This document shows, piece by piece, positions 1 to 10,516 of a stretch of DNA of 64,000 bases. Position 1 is the stretch's first letter. Each line of letters opens with the position of its first letter. The stretch spans positions 11,596,871 to 11,660,870 of the forward strand of contig NC_092704.1 of assembly GCF_964275005.1 (NCBI RefSeq). The letters run 5' to 3'. Below the pieces are notes generated by a model that was not told the origin of the DNA, searched no databases, and was given only the letters and a program-made list of their open reading frames with translations. The position numbers and the translations under genes were made by a program. This stretch comes from Diadema setosum (lineage: Eukaryota > Echinodermata > Echinoidea > Diadematoida > Diadematidae).

Positions 1-229
1 GATGTCAACGAGCGATGTGACCTCATCTGGTAGGCCGCTGGGTAGTGTCAACTTTCTGAATCATCATCCCCAACAACTATCCTCAGCTTGCACCCTGAGA
101 TTCTTCCATCATGATCTTGTACAGCACAATCTGAAAGTAGAACAAATGAGAGACAAAAATAAAACACAAAAGGGCTTTTCATATTACAGTACATACGTCA
201 TTTACCATTCAAGTAGTCTGTATTATATA

Positions 230-401
230 ATTGGGTGACTCCTTATTGCAATTTGTCCATAGAGCATGCAGCATTTTCCACTCTTGTGAAAATATGCAAA
301 CACAAGAAAAATATGATTGGGTGACTCCTTATTGCAATTTGTCCATAGAGCATGCAGCATTTTCCACTCTTGTGAAAATATGCAAACACAAGAAAAAGAA
401 A
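230..401. repeat. 86-bp exact tandem duplication
   Basis: Two adjacent direct copies with a period of 86 bases, beginning near 230 and 316. The text from TTGGGTGACTCC to the run ending ACACAAGAAAAA appears twice with no difference that I can see. Identity suggests a recent slippage or unequal-exchange event. No gene is recognised here. Confidence 0.9.
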
Positions 402-1069
402 AAGGGAATGAAGATATGTTTTGTGATCTTGCTGTAATACTATGGGAAGGTTATACTAAGCAATGGTCATCTCAAGAAATCTTAGTCTTTTTCTTTGATT
501 TGAAACAAATGAAAATTAGGAAAATGTACTGAATGAAGAGATGCCCTATACATCATGCATCTTCTTTTTCTGACTGCATATCATTCATACCAAAATGGCA
601 ATTTACCAATTCATCCCAAAAGAGTAGTTGTTATTATTGCCATCTGGTACTATCAGATGCCAATAAATTTTTCCCATAGTTGTTAGGATGACAAATTAAA
701 ACTGTGAACATAAATTACCATGTGGAATCACCCAACAGAGCTTATGTCCTGAGAATCCTACATGTGATTTCACAGGCTAAGTTGAATGTTCATAAACACA
801 AGCTTGTCTCAGTTAGGATACGACTGTCTTGATTTTCCCAAAGAAGTACTAATTAAAACATGATGCAGCTAATTTACAAGTTTTTAAACACAACCTTCAT
901 TGCATACAACTTTTTTCGTACAATGCACATGGTGTATTCAAATTGCGCCATAAAAATAAAGTGCTTTTTGGGGCAACACAGGAATTGGGGAGAAATCTGG
1001 AAGTCCCTACTAACATCAAAACTATTTAATTGCCTACATATGCTCTTTTTGAATAGTTCTAACAAGAGG
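402..1069. other. no gene recognised
   Basis: AT-rich sequence with only short incidental reading frames. It may contain the 3' flank of the CACTA-like transposon whose coding part starts at 1070, but I could not identify a terminal inverted repeat. Confidence 0.5.
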
Positions 1070-2790
1070 TTAATATGCATACCAAAGAGAATGGATGTAT
1101 GTCTTCAAGCTCACCATCCGTCTTCTAGCAACGCTATAAGCCACCAGTGGATAAAAATCATTTAGCTCATGAGGTTCAACAGCAATGAGAGCCATGGAAT
1201 GGAAATCTGTCTGGAGCTCAAAGGAACGTAGATGTTCATCGTACCATGCATTTAGCTTCTTCACTATGAAACTTGGTTTGCTTCCTTGTTTGATGATGTG
1301 AACGATATCCACGAATCACGGCAGTCCACTTAAGGAGCCAAACGTTAGGATCATTCCAAGATTATAAATTGTTCCATGGTAGCAAACCTGTTTGGCCATG
1401 TGAACATAAGCTACCTTCCCATACCTGTCTTTGACTGCTTTAGCAACTGCTTCTTTCAGTACATCAAAAGACAATGTTGAAACTCCATTGACCTCTAATT
1501 TGACACTTGATCCTCTGCTCGAAGAGTGCAAATGATATGCCATCATCAACTGATGGTTTCTTGACAGTGTTAACAAAATGTTTTTGAAACATCCAGTGTA
1601 GCGTACAGTCTGCTTGAAATAATGATGTTTTCCCTCAAATCGCATGGTCCACAGGGCTGCAAGTGGTCCAAATTCACAAATCTTCTCCGGGTAATGCTCT
1701 AAAAAGTGATGTTTGGGCAAAAGTTTTTCATCAGGAAACAATGCCTGGAAAAGGAGCCTGTGCTCTGATATCTTGCAATCAAGATAACCAATAGACTCTT
1801 CTGAATGGGTAGGAGAAACTGCCAGTTCCACAATATCTTTCAAGATCATTAGTATCTGCCATGCTGGTTCATCATGTGGTATCTGTGGTCCAATGATAAA
1901 AGGTAGGAACCTTAAAAGGTGCCAATTTTCATGAGCATTCCCACCAATACTCCGAGTTGATGAAAGTGTTTTGGGAAGCGATTGTGGAGAATCTACCTTG
2001 TCATTGTACTTGAATGGAAAAGACTTGATTGTCTCATTCAAAGTGTTCAAATCACAGTATTTCTTTGAAATCAGAACAGTCAAACAAAGGGCCAATTCTC
2101 GAGGAACAATTCCTTCAAAGAGATCATGTAAAAGATCTGGGGGATAGCCAGATATAACATGAAAATATTGTAATTTCTCAGTGAGAACACATCCTTTTTT
2201 CACTCCAAAACAGTTTGTGACCCTGGGATCTTGTTCCACAGTATTGATATGATCTGCATGACTTGCTTTTGTCCTTGCTTCAAATTCACCCCATCGCACT
2301 TCCTTCTTCTGAAAATCTGAATGTAGACCAGTACAAAATCTACAAACGTAGTCTCCATTAAAACTTTCTACAAATCCTCCTATCCCATGAGCACCTAAAT
2401 TGTCTGCTACTACACAGAGAACAGTACCTTTCACTTTTGTATCCAAGGCTGAAATAAATACTCCTTCTTGTTCCAATTTCACAAGATCTTGTAGAAGAGG
2501 TTTAAGAACCTTTGCATAGCCATATGTTTTAACATCTGCTGATTTGCATAAAATGGCCACATTGATGGAATTCAGCACCGACAATAACTTTAAGGTAAAT
2601 TTGACAATGTCCAGTACACACCACAGACTTTGTGTTTCTTTCTTGATGTGCCTAGGGGATTGCAAATCTCAAAATCATCCACATAGAGTGTTAAACATAT
2701 GCGAAATTCATTGCTACACAAAAGGTCATTAGATTTGAAGTATTTACCATCACGGTACGTTTTGTACTTCAATTTGTCACCAGACTGCCT
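1070..2790 (-). pseudogene. CACTA/EnSpm-like transposase, recently decayed
   Basis: A long minus-strand coding region resembling the transposase-like proteins that are abundant in fish, cnidarian and sea urchin genomes. Recognisable family stretches, in order, are YVDDFEICNPLGTSRKKHKV near 2680, YPPDLLHDLFEGIVPRELAL near 2120, the HHFLEHYPEKICEFGPL block near 1690 and WTMRFEGKHHYFK near 1640. The main open frame runs 2665 to 1316 (about 449 codons). Its true N-terminal continuation (2772 to about 2592, ending CGVYWTLSNLP) lies in another frame, so a one-base frameshift sits near 2595. An in-frame TGA at 1316-1318 separates the last ~80 codons (1315-1070). Two visible breaks over more than 1.6 kb suggest a young dead copy. 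The exact superfamily is from memory of the protein family; terminal repeats were not found. Confidence 0.75.
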
Positions 2791-3555
2791 CTTACAATGA
2801 ACATTGTAACATTTACTGCTTTGTTATTCAAATTTATGAAGTTCTTCCGTCGAGATGTTTTCATTGCAACTGATTGACAAATTGCCCTACATCGACGTAA
2901 ATAAGCACTGAATTGATCAGTGTTTTTGATAAAAAAACATTTTTTTCTATGTTTGCAAGCTTTTTCTATGAATGCAATGAATTTACCAATGTGGCTAAGC
3001 TGAGCTTCCAGTTCAAATCAGTGCTAGAACTGCAACAATGTGTGCACACAAAAGTGAGAATGAGAGTAGATACAAATTACAAGTCATATCAGAAGAGTCG
3101 TATAAGTTAAACATGCATTATACAGTCCAGCATTAAGCTTACTTATTTTGAAAAGTGAGCATTGGAGCCACTGCTCTTTTGAAAAGGATGATGTTCCATT
3201 CATGCCAGACTTTTTGTGCTTAATTCAGCTAAGGGATGATTAAGTTTAAGCTTAAAGGCATTGGTTAACATTGTATTCAGTTTAAAAAATCTGAGATGCA
3301 TGGTCCTAAATATGCTATCAGAATATCTGAGAAGGTGTAAAAAATGAGCTGTGAAAATATTTTGCTTCAAGCTTATCATTTAGTCAAGACATTGTACTAT
3401 AGACCTATTAGGAGAACCATGCATTATGGCGGAGGCATATCAGTCGCCGTAGCGATATATCTAGTTATCAACATATTATCATTTGTGTATTACACACATT
3501 ACCTCCTTATGGCTGGGCAAAGTTTTCTGTTTTCTATGCAAATAATGCACTACTC
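2791..3555. other. no gene recognised
   Basis: Unique AT-rich sequence upstream (in the minus sense) of the CACTA-like transposase. It may contain decayed 5' parts of that transposon. No motif, RNA gene or repeat was recognised. Confidence 0.4.
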
Positions 3556-3752
3556 CTGTGATTAGGGTTGGCGCGACTCCTGTGATTAGGGTTGGCGTGA
3601 CTCCTGTGATTAGGGTACGCGGACTCCTGTGATTTGGGTTGGTGTGACTCCTGTGATTAGGGTACGCGGACTCCTGTGATTAGGGTTGGCGCGACTCGTG
3701 TGATTAGGGTAAGGGTATAGGGTTAGGGTTAGGGTTAGGGTATAGGGTTTAG
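3556..3752. repeat. ~25-bp minisatellite passing into interstitial TTAGGG repeats
   Basis: About seven imperfect copies of a unit like CTCCTGTGATTAGGGTTGG, with alternating GCGCGA and ACGCGGA spacers, fill 3556-3700. The array then degenerates into AGGGTAAGGGTATAGGG and several plain TTAGGG units (about 3705-3750). Each minisatellite unit itself contains TTAGGG. TTAGGG is the ancestral animal telomere repeat, so this is an interstitial telomere-like tract or a minisatellite that grew from one. It abuts the 3' end of the Merlin transposase reading frame. Confidence 0.85.
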
Positions 3753-3758
3753 ACTTGC

Positions 3759-4345
3759 CTATTTTACAGGATTGTAGAGTTCAGCTGCATCTTTGAAGAA
3801 AACTTGAAATAGGTCCCCTTGAATATGTGCATGTCTCCACATGTACTCACAGAGATGACTTGTGAAGTTGCTGTGGCGGGTATGTGTCTCAGGTAGTTGT
3901 CTTTTCACCTGCCACCACAAATTCTCAATATTGTTTGTGTGGGCTCCAGTGGTAGGATCTACAAAATTGTAACTGTGGTTCACTGTTAAATGTTCAAATC
4001 CAAGTGTGCCCAAGTTATCGTAAGATTTCCAGCAATCGCTAATGATTGTAAACCCTGTTTTAATATGTTGAAGAATGACGGGTTCCAAGGTATCCCGGTC
4101 GCGCTTATTATCGGGAAGGACAACTAGGAATATCTCGCGAGTCTCCTGGGAAATACCGCCGAACACCCACTGGCCTTCTACAAAATGTCCATGTCGATAC
4201 TTGGTTTTCCCGAACTTTGACTCGTCGATCTCAACAGTTAAGCCGTGTCCTCCTATTTGTTGATTGCTGTGCAATTTATTCTCTAATGACCACTGGCAAG
4301 TTTCTCAACAATGACTAAAATAGTCAGCAATGGTTTCTCGACTAG
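3759..4345 (-). pseudogene. Merlin-family transposase (ISXO2-like DDE domain), broken
   Basis: The open part (4274-3759, about 171 codons) carries the Merlin/IS1016 catalytic signatures: VEIDESKFGK (first Asp), the GQWVFGG block, IISDCWKSYD (second Asp), HLTVNHSYNFVDP, and HTNNIENLWW (catalytic Glu). The upstream frame continues as RETIADYFSHC, then an in-frame TGA at 4305-4307, then ETCQWSLENKLHS, so the copy has lost its complete frame. The N-terminal zinc-binding region normally found in Merlin was not recognised. The domain name is bacterial in origin, but Merlin elements are widespread in animals, so this is not evidence of contamination. Confidence 0.88.
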
Positions 4346-4429
4346 TTGTCAGCACATTGTCATTGTCAGAATCACTGTCAGCCGATTGAAATCAATGTAG
4401 ATCATCACCATTGCGACAGAAAAAGTGAC

Positions 4430-4545
4430 AACTGTTGTCACACATGCATCTGTTGTCTTCCAAGCAGAGAAGAGAAATTGTACAAGTTCCTCTTTGTTTG
4501 GTCCGTGGTTCAGAAATTTCTTCCACTGCTAGGTTACCTTCACAT
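4430..4545 (-). pseudogene. degraded coding fragment, family uncertain
   Basis: The minus strand reads QWKKFLNHGPNKEELVQFLF then SAWKTTDAC. This resembles a short conserved stretch in uncharacterised proteins, repeated in many animal genomes, that look transposon-borne. An in-frame stop lies just before it. Adjacent minus-strand frames at 4678-4938 and 4920-5165 could belong to the same decayed gene but hold no motif I recognise. Confidence 0.35.
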
Positions 4546-5432
4546 TATTTGCAAGGATTCGATCCTGCTGGACACACATGTTGCTCTCCTTGCACGCTCT
4601 GCACTGAGGTTTATCTTCTTCAATGGTGCAAAAAAAACCCCACATTATCATGTTGGAGATGCTCTACAAAAAAATTTTTACACAACATCTTCTCTTCTTT
4701 GCCTTAATGGAGACAATTCGTCTACTACTGGCTTTGGGGCAACTACTCCTGAAGTCAAATGAACAAGTTCTTCTGTGTCTTTGGCAAATATATTCACAGT
4801 AGCTTCTACCATGGATTCAAGTCTTTGGATATCATTCTCCTCCCTTTTGTTGCATGTGGAATCCAGATCCTTTTGTTCTCTGACAACATCACCTCTCCCT
4901 GCCATTTCTTTACAAGTTCTCACAATTTCTGCCCACATGTGGTAAGAAGAGATCCATTGATGTACAGCTCCCTAGTTTGTGGATATACCCGTGAGTCTGT
5001 CCTTCTTTGCATTGGGAAGTATACATGTACCATGTCCATGCAGTGAGTATTTTGAAGCCTGGATAATAATGGATCATGCAAATTCCCTCTATTTTCCTTG
5101 CAGTAACGCAACTGCAAGGAGTGAAGATTGAACTTCACAAGTTTTTCAGTGCGTATGCCGAGCAAGTCCAGGGAATGGTTTTCCTGTTATATCATGTCAG
5201 ACTTATGCTGATCAGGTTCTATGAAACTTACTTGTAAAAATATACTTAGTAATACTACCAAGTACCATCACTTTCGCTTAACTACTCTCAGTCGTTGGTT
5301 TGTCTCATCATGTGGCATTAGTTATGCCAAACCTGGGACTCCGTCATGATTCATATCTAACCAGAAATTGCAGCACATTTAGTAACTCGTTAGATCCAGT
5401 ACCGTAGTTATGGGTAAACTCGGCCTAGCGGA
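4546..5432. other. no gene recognised
   Basis: Two overlapping minus-strand open frames of 81-86 codons (4678-5165), without recognisable domains, are the only coding-like signal. They are polar and look like natural protein, so an unrecognised decayed gene is possible. Confidence 0.3.
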
Positions 5433-5496
5433 TAAACTCGGCCCCCAGCGCGCGCATTACAACTAGTTGTAATGCGCTCGCTGGGGGCCGAGTTTA
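5433..5496. repeat. 64-bp near-perfect palindrome
   Basis: Two 32-base arms meet at AACT|AGTT (5464/5465) with one mismatch inside the GCGC run. A degraded extra arm (AACTCGGCC at about 5418; GGGGCCGACTTTAACC at about 5527) suggests an older, longer inverted-repeat element. The arms could extrude as a cruciform or fold as an RNA hairpin. Confidence 0.85.
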
Positions 5497-5654
5497 CCCA
5501 CTAAGCCGAGGTAATGCGCACGCTAGGGGCCGACTTTAACCGCTTGGCAGAGTTTGCCCAACTTCGGTAGATAAATTGCCTTTTTTTTTAACGTACTAGG
5601 ACGACCTCAGTTAAACTCTACTACCAATTACTGTAAAACGAGGAATGTTCGCAT

Positions 5655-5692
5655 GCATTTTAATTTCGCGAAGATTCGTGAAATTAAAATGC
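5655..5692. repeat. 38-bp hairpin
   Basis: GCATTTTAATTTC is followed, after an 11-12-base loop, by its reverse complement GAAATTAAAATGC. The surrounding TTTGCGAAAATTTCATG-type text to 5820 looks like a short dispersed repeat. No gene. Confidence 0.7.
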
Positions 5693-6040
5693 ACATGAAA
5701 GTTCTTTTCTACACCATATGCATTGCATGCCAGTGGCAGTTTGCGAAAATTTCATGGCGCAAAAAAGGCCGTAGGCTCCAATTTGCGAAAAATTCATGCC
5801 GCGAACATATCGTGTTTTACAGTATATGGTTTACCAACAGGGTTAGACAGGAAAGTAGGGTCTAGTAATTTCAGATCTACTGTAGATTATACAGACAATT
5901 CCAAATGTTGCCAAAATCCCAAACCATCATTTTGATTCAGTGAAACTTCATTGGGTAAAGTAGATAGTAGGGATCTAACATTAGATGTCTAAAAACCAAA
6001 AAAAAAAAAGAATGTTAAGTGAGTAAAATATTAGAGTATC
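5693..6040. other. no gene recognised
   Basis: Short repetitive text to about 5820, then unremarkable sequence with an A-run at 5998-6010. Confidence 0.4.
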
Positions 6041-6488
6041 CTACATTTGTACCTCCTTCATGCAGACTGGGTCTTTCAGTAGAGGCAGAAGCTTGCTGGA
6101 AAGTTTGAGCCGGTAGATCGGTAGACCTCTATGTGTATGTGGTCCAAGCAATGCTGCTAGCAGCTTGTTGTCTGTGATCAACACAAACTTGTGACCGTAC
6201 AAGAACATGTAGACTTTCTTTAGAGCAAAAACAATTGCCAATACCTTGCGCTCTATTTTCGTTCTGTCTTTGACAGCATTTGTGATGCAAATTGGATGTG
6301 CTTTCCTCTCCATTTGGAAGGATATGTGAAAGCACTGCACCCACTCTGACTTGCGTCGGATGCAACTGGCACTGAAAGTTTCGGGTTATAATGCATTGAT
6401 TTCTTGATTCCCCAATCCCATGCTTAGAATGCACAAATGCATGTATGCTGTGGCGTACCCACCCCGGCCTGTGCGAACAGCCCCTCAA
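6041..6488 (-). mobile_element. LTR retrotransposon fossil: Ty3/Gypsy RNase H fragment
   Basis: The minus strand shows the RNase H region of a Gypsy-type polyprotein: ERKVLAIVFALKKV, then FLYGHKFVLITDNKLLAAL. Only this part of pol is recognisable; reverse transcriptase, integrase and LTRs were not found next to it. The fragment is broken (at least two breaks) and appears old. Confidence 0.8.
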
Positions 6489-6914
6489 GCCTGCTGATAG
6501 ATAACCATCTCAAAATGCAGACACAGGATACAAAATTTGAGCCCTAGAAGTATTTATCAGCTTGACTCAAATTAGTGAGGATATATGAATGACTTCCTGT
6601 GTTAATCTGGTAGGAGATTTGTTGAATGCATTGAAATGCAGAGTAGTATTCCATTAATTCCATTTTCATGTTAGTCAATCTTCGTAAGTTATGGTTGATG
6701 TCGTAATAGCATTGCGTAGCTGGAAAGAAAGATTGGTTTTAATTTATTGCAAAGGAAAATGTCTGCATACTTTGTAGAATACAATGAATGAGCACTTACA
6801 ATTATACCCGTGGACATGAATGAAGAAAAAGAGAAACATGTGACATATCAATCTTTCTGTTTTCTGCATCTTACTGTTAAAATCTCTTTTCCAAAGACTT
6901 TATGAGGTCCATCA
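6489..6914. other. no gene recognised
   Basis: AT-rich spacer between the RNase H fossil and the charged coding remnant. Confidence 0.4.
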
Positions 6915-7292
6915 TCAAGGTGTGTATCTGTTGATGCCGCTGTTGCATTTGTTGTTGCTGCTGAAGGAATTCTTGCTGTTGCTGTACGTACGTAGCATCT
7001 GTTGTTGCATTATCTCAAACCTGCATTCTCTGTTTGCTTCTCCAGCCTGCCTTTTCTCCTCATCTGCTCTCTGTCTCTCTTCCTCCTCTCGTTCCCTCTC
7101 CATCTCATCAGCTTGCCGTCTTTCCTCATCCTGTCGTCCTCCTCTCTCTTCATCTCCTGCTCCAACTCCCATCTTTCTGTCCAGGAATGCCAAAGTATCG
7201 CGCCCACCGCTCCTCTGCCTGCGCAGTGTCATGTTGGTGCTGCATTCACCTTGTTGTCTGAAACGACATATTGAAACAAAAAAGACAGACAC
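6915..7292 (-). pseudogene. charged Glu/Arg-rich, Gln-rich coding remnant
   Basis: Minus-strand frame with DTLAFLDRKMG, then a long Arg/Glu/Asp helix-forming run (EMEREREEEERQR) and a Gln-rich stretch. This layout (a short L-x-F-L motif, a charged coiled coil, and a Gln-rich tail) resembles the C-terminal halves of Myb/SANT-like accessory proteins of Harbinger transposons and also some retroelement gag proteins. I cannot decide between them. The plus-strand Leu/Ser-rich frames over the same bases are antisense shadows. Confidence 0.35.
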
Positions 7293-8350
7293 ATGTCAAC
7301 AATGTGAAACATGTCAACAATGTGAGATATTCAAAGCCTGCTTTATTTGGTGCTTGTGCTGCATTCACCTTGGTGCCTGAAAATGGAATTACGGGGAAGA
7401 GGCAATGAAATTGCAGTGTTCAGTCTAAATGTCAGTGTTCGTGCTAAATGAACATGGAGAACAGGACATAATGTTGGCTTACATGCTACAAAACAATTTG
7501 GGTGTTTCCATGGTGTTGGGTGCAAAAGTGTGACATAGAAGTGCAAAATTTAATTCTAATCTTTTCTGTGATTAAAAATTTTTAACAGATATTGACCCAT
7601 AAAATGTTAATGTAAACCTTGAAACATGTCCCATCCAAAGATAGGATGGAAAAACTTTTAACTCTCCATGTACTTTCTTCTATGATGTTGAATAATATTT
7701 GTAACTACCTAACGTGGAATAACTGTAATGATGCTGTCTCTTTCTCTTTGTTCCTCATTCCGGGATGAATAACTCACTCTTGAGTAGAGGCGATCTCGTT
7801 CACGAATCTCCTTATACATGCTTTGTAGGGTCATGCTTTTTCATCTGTTTCCTCCAGTTAGCAGAGTTGCAATGATCTTTATCATTTTCCAGCCGAGTTT
7901 TTGATCGCAACTGAATTCTGAGAGGGGGGTGTACTGGAGCCGTGCTACCACTTGAATCCTTTGATTTCTTCCCATTAGCAGAGTTACATTGCTTTTTCTC
8001 AGTTACCTTAGATCTTGGTCACGATTGGATACTCAGAGTGTGAGGTACAGGAGCCATTGTAGAAGTTGAGTTGATAAATCTGGAGAAAAATGGAGGCACA
8101 CAATTTTTTTTATACCATCTCATATTTTAACAATTTAATTTACTAAAACAGGAAAGGGAAATGCAATAGAATATATTTACATTTCAAGACAAGCCACATA
8201 CAGTATAAAAATTGATATTTATCAAGTAAGCTATTTAAAGACAACATAATGGATAGGGTGAAGCAGCTTTCCTATTTCTGTTTCTAAATCTGGACACAAT
8301 TAACTCCTGTCACATTACTTTTACTTGTTAGAGATGTGGTCTATATGTAC
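7293..8350. other. no complete gene; weak coding remnants
   Basis: On the minus strand near 7840-7905 the text reads NSANWRKQMKKHD, and a related CNSANGKK stretch occurs near 7990, suggesting a short duplicated coding fragment. Nothing else is recognisable. Confidence 0.3.
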
Positions 8351-8359
8351 TTCATTAAA

Positions 8360-8362
8360 ATA

Positions 8363-8458
<96 letters not shown>

Positions 8459-8488
8459 ATATAATATATATATATATATATATATATC
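8360..8488. repeat. (TA)n microsatellite
   Basis: About 125 bases of alternating TA with a few G interruptions and a TAATA break. Reading frames rich in Ile and Tyr across it are artefacts. Confidence 0.95.
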
Positions 8489-8811
8489 AAAAGGGGGCCA
8501 GCAATATAATTGTAACATCTTGCTAAGTATAAAGTCCTAAGCTCACCCACCACTGAATGAGAGGGGAATACAACTCGAGTGTGACTAGTGTACAGTATTT
8601 GGTGAATTATTACCACATATGATCACAAACAATTCAAAATTCAGCAAAAAATTATGCTTTGATAATGTTGTTCAGGTTGATTAAAATATTCATGATAAAA
8701 TCATAACTGAACACTGGAAATACAAGACCTTGTGCTCAATGCAGGCTGATTTTATGTTATTTTATTATGTACCAGACATGTTCATGTTGTGTGCCGTATT
8801 GTTTGCACGAA

Positions 8812-8920
8812 AATCCTGGTTCGGGGGCACCACAGTCATAGTTCAAACGAAAATCCTGGTTCGGGGCACCACAGTCATAGTTCACACGAGATTCCTGGTT
8901 CAGTCCTGAATGCCAGCGCC
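8812..8920. repeat. ~38-bp direct repeats
   Basis: Three imperfect copies of CACGAAAATCCTGGTTCGGG plus CACCACAGTCATAGTTCA stand in tandem; two more lie at about 9543-9612, beyond the intervening inverted-repeat element. Confidence 0.85.
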
Positions 8921-8935
8921 TGACCCTCCCACTAG

Positions 8936-10135
8936 TTCATTCAAGACATTGTCAGCAGCCTGCAGTCGACAGTTTCTTGCGTTGACTAAATCTGCCAGGT
9001 AGTTGGACTCCTGTCGTGAAATTCAACTGTTGGTTAGATGCATAAACCAGAGCGTTGGCATCAAGGTGAGATATTACTGTTGTTATTCCTTCCGCCTTAC
9101 TCTGCAGGTCAACTATATCGGTACGAAGAGCCGCAAATTCCAGGTCCATTTTCTTCTCGATTGCTGCTAGTGTGTGGAGCACTGAGTGCACCAAAGAGGG
9201 TTCGGCCATGGTCGTGTGCAATACGGGCCGTCCCTGTGTCCGTGGAGTCATATCGATGTCATATCATATCGATGTCATATGATATATGAAGAGTTTGTTT
9301 GCAAAAACCGATGAGTCCATATTTGCCAAATGGAGATATTTGCGATTAAAGGTCAAGAAAAATAAAGAGAATAATTAGAAAATTTTTGCTTCTTTTGACC
9401 ATAACTTCAAAAATGTACCTTTATATGTAGTGACCAATATATCATTTAAAAGGTATTATTTTGTACTTTATGACAGAGACCATACTTCAAAATCTTCAAA
9501 AATGGACTTATCGGTTTTTGCAAACAAACTCTTCGTATGCAACAGTCATAGTTCATACGAGAATCCTAGTTCTGGGGCACCACAGTCATAGTTCACACGA
9601 GAATCCTGGTTCGTCTGACCCACCCACTAGTTCATTCAAGACATTGGCAGCAGCCCTCATGCATTTGACAGTTTCTCACGTTGACTAAATCTGCCAGGTA
9701 ATTGACTCTGTTTGTGAAATTCAACTGTTGGTTTGATGCGTAAACGAGGGTGTTGGTGGCGAGGTGAGACATTGCTGTTGTCGTCTCTTCCACCTTAACT
9801 CCGCAGGGTGGCTATATCGGTACGAAAACTGCAAATTCGAGGTCCATTTTCTTTTCGACAGTTTCTCGCATTGACTAAATCTGCCAGGTAGTTGACTCCG
9901 TTTGTGAAATTCAACTGTTGGTTTGATGCGTAAACGAGGGTGTTGGTGTCGAGATGAGATATTGCTGTTGTCATCCCTTCCACCTTAACTCCGCAGGTAG
10001 GCTATATATCAGTATGAAGAGCTGGAAATTCATGGCCCATTTTCTTCTCGTGTGTAGTGTGTAGAGCACTGAGTGGACCAAAGAGGGTCGGGCCATGTTC
10101 GTGTGCGATATGGGATGTGCTGGGGACAGGATTGG
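8936..10135 (-). repeat. three copies of a ~250-300-bp coding-like segment
   Basis: Segments at about 8936-9250, 9612-9856 and 9857-10130 share the same landmarks: a CAGTTTCT(T/C)GCGTTGACTAA-like start, AATTCAACTGTTGGTT, and GGTCCATTTTCTTCTCG (the middle copy is truncated). On the minus strand the fullest copy reads MAEPSLVHSVLHTLAAIEKK, then DLEFAALRTDIVDLQSKAEG, a coiled-coil-like stretch. The block lies downstream, in the minus sense, of the Gypsy integrase fossil and may be part of that old element or of another repeat. I do not recognise the protein. All copies look non-functional. Confidence 0.6.
9288..9534. mobile_element. 247-bp MITE-like inverted-repeat element
   Basis: The ends are inverted repeats of about 35 bases: GAAGAGTTTGTTTGCAAAAA at the left and its reverse complement at the right (9515-9534), continuing inward through ACCGAT(G/A)AGTCCAT. 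The interior is AT-rich and non-coding. It splits the repeated segment described above, so it inserted after that segment had multiplied. Superfamily not determined; no clear target duplication. Confidence 0.8.
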
Positions 10136-10516
10136 ACGAAACAGCGTACTGGTGGTATCAGATCCCCTCAGTCCTGTGTCGACAGGAGCATCTTTGTCGT
10201 CAGATACAGGAACTGAATCATCATTCTCGTCTACAATTGGTGTGTTTGGGGACGGAAGAGACAGAGGAGCCACGATTGATTGGGAAGAGTTGCTGAAGGT
10301 TTGTAACTGAGCAGAGGAATAATACAAGAAAATATGCAGGAAGCAATAGCTCTGCGATGCTCCAGAAAACGTATGACCAGGCAGTTCGGCAGTACAATGA
10401 AGTGTCATGGTCAAGTTCAAATTAAGCTTTTTTACCAAATCAAAGACAAAGCAAAAGGGTGATGGATTAATTAGGCACCCCCGAGGGTTGAGTAGCCATG
10501 CAAATCGCCTCGCAGG

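Noticed and set aside
3556-3752. CRISPR-like array
   Set aside because: Contiguous ~25-bp minisatellite without unique spacers, in an animal genome.
3759-4274. Bacterial insertion sequence (ISXO2-like) as contamination
   Set aside because: The same domain defines Merlin transposons of animals, and the surroundings are animal DNA.
6922-7380. Leu/Ser-rich plus-strand frames resembling membrane proteins
   Set aside because: Antisense of the Glu/Arg-rich minus-strand remnant at 6915-7292.
8321-8616. Ile/Tyr-only reading frames
   Set aside because: Translation of a (TA)n microsatellite.
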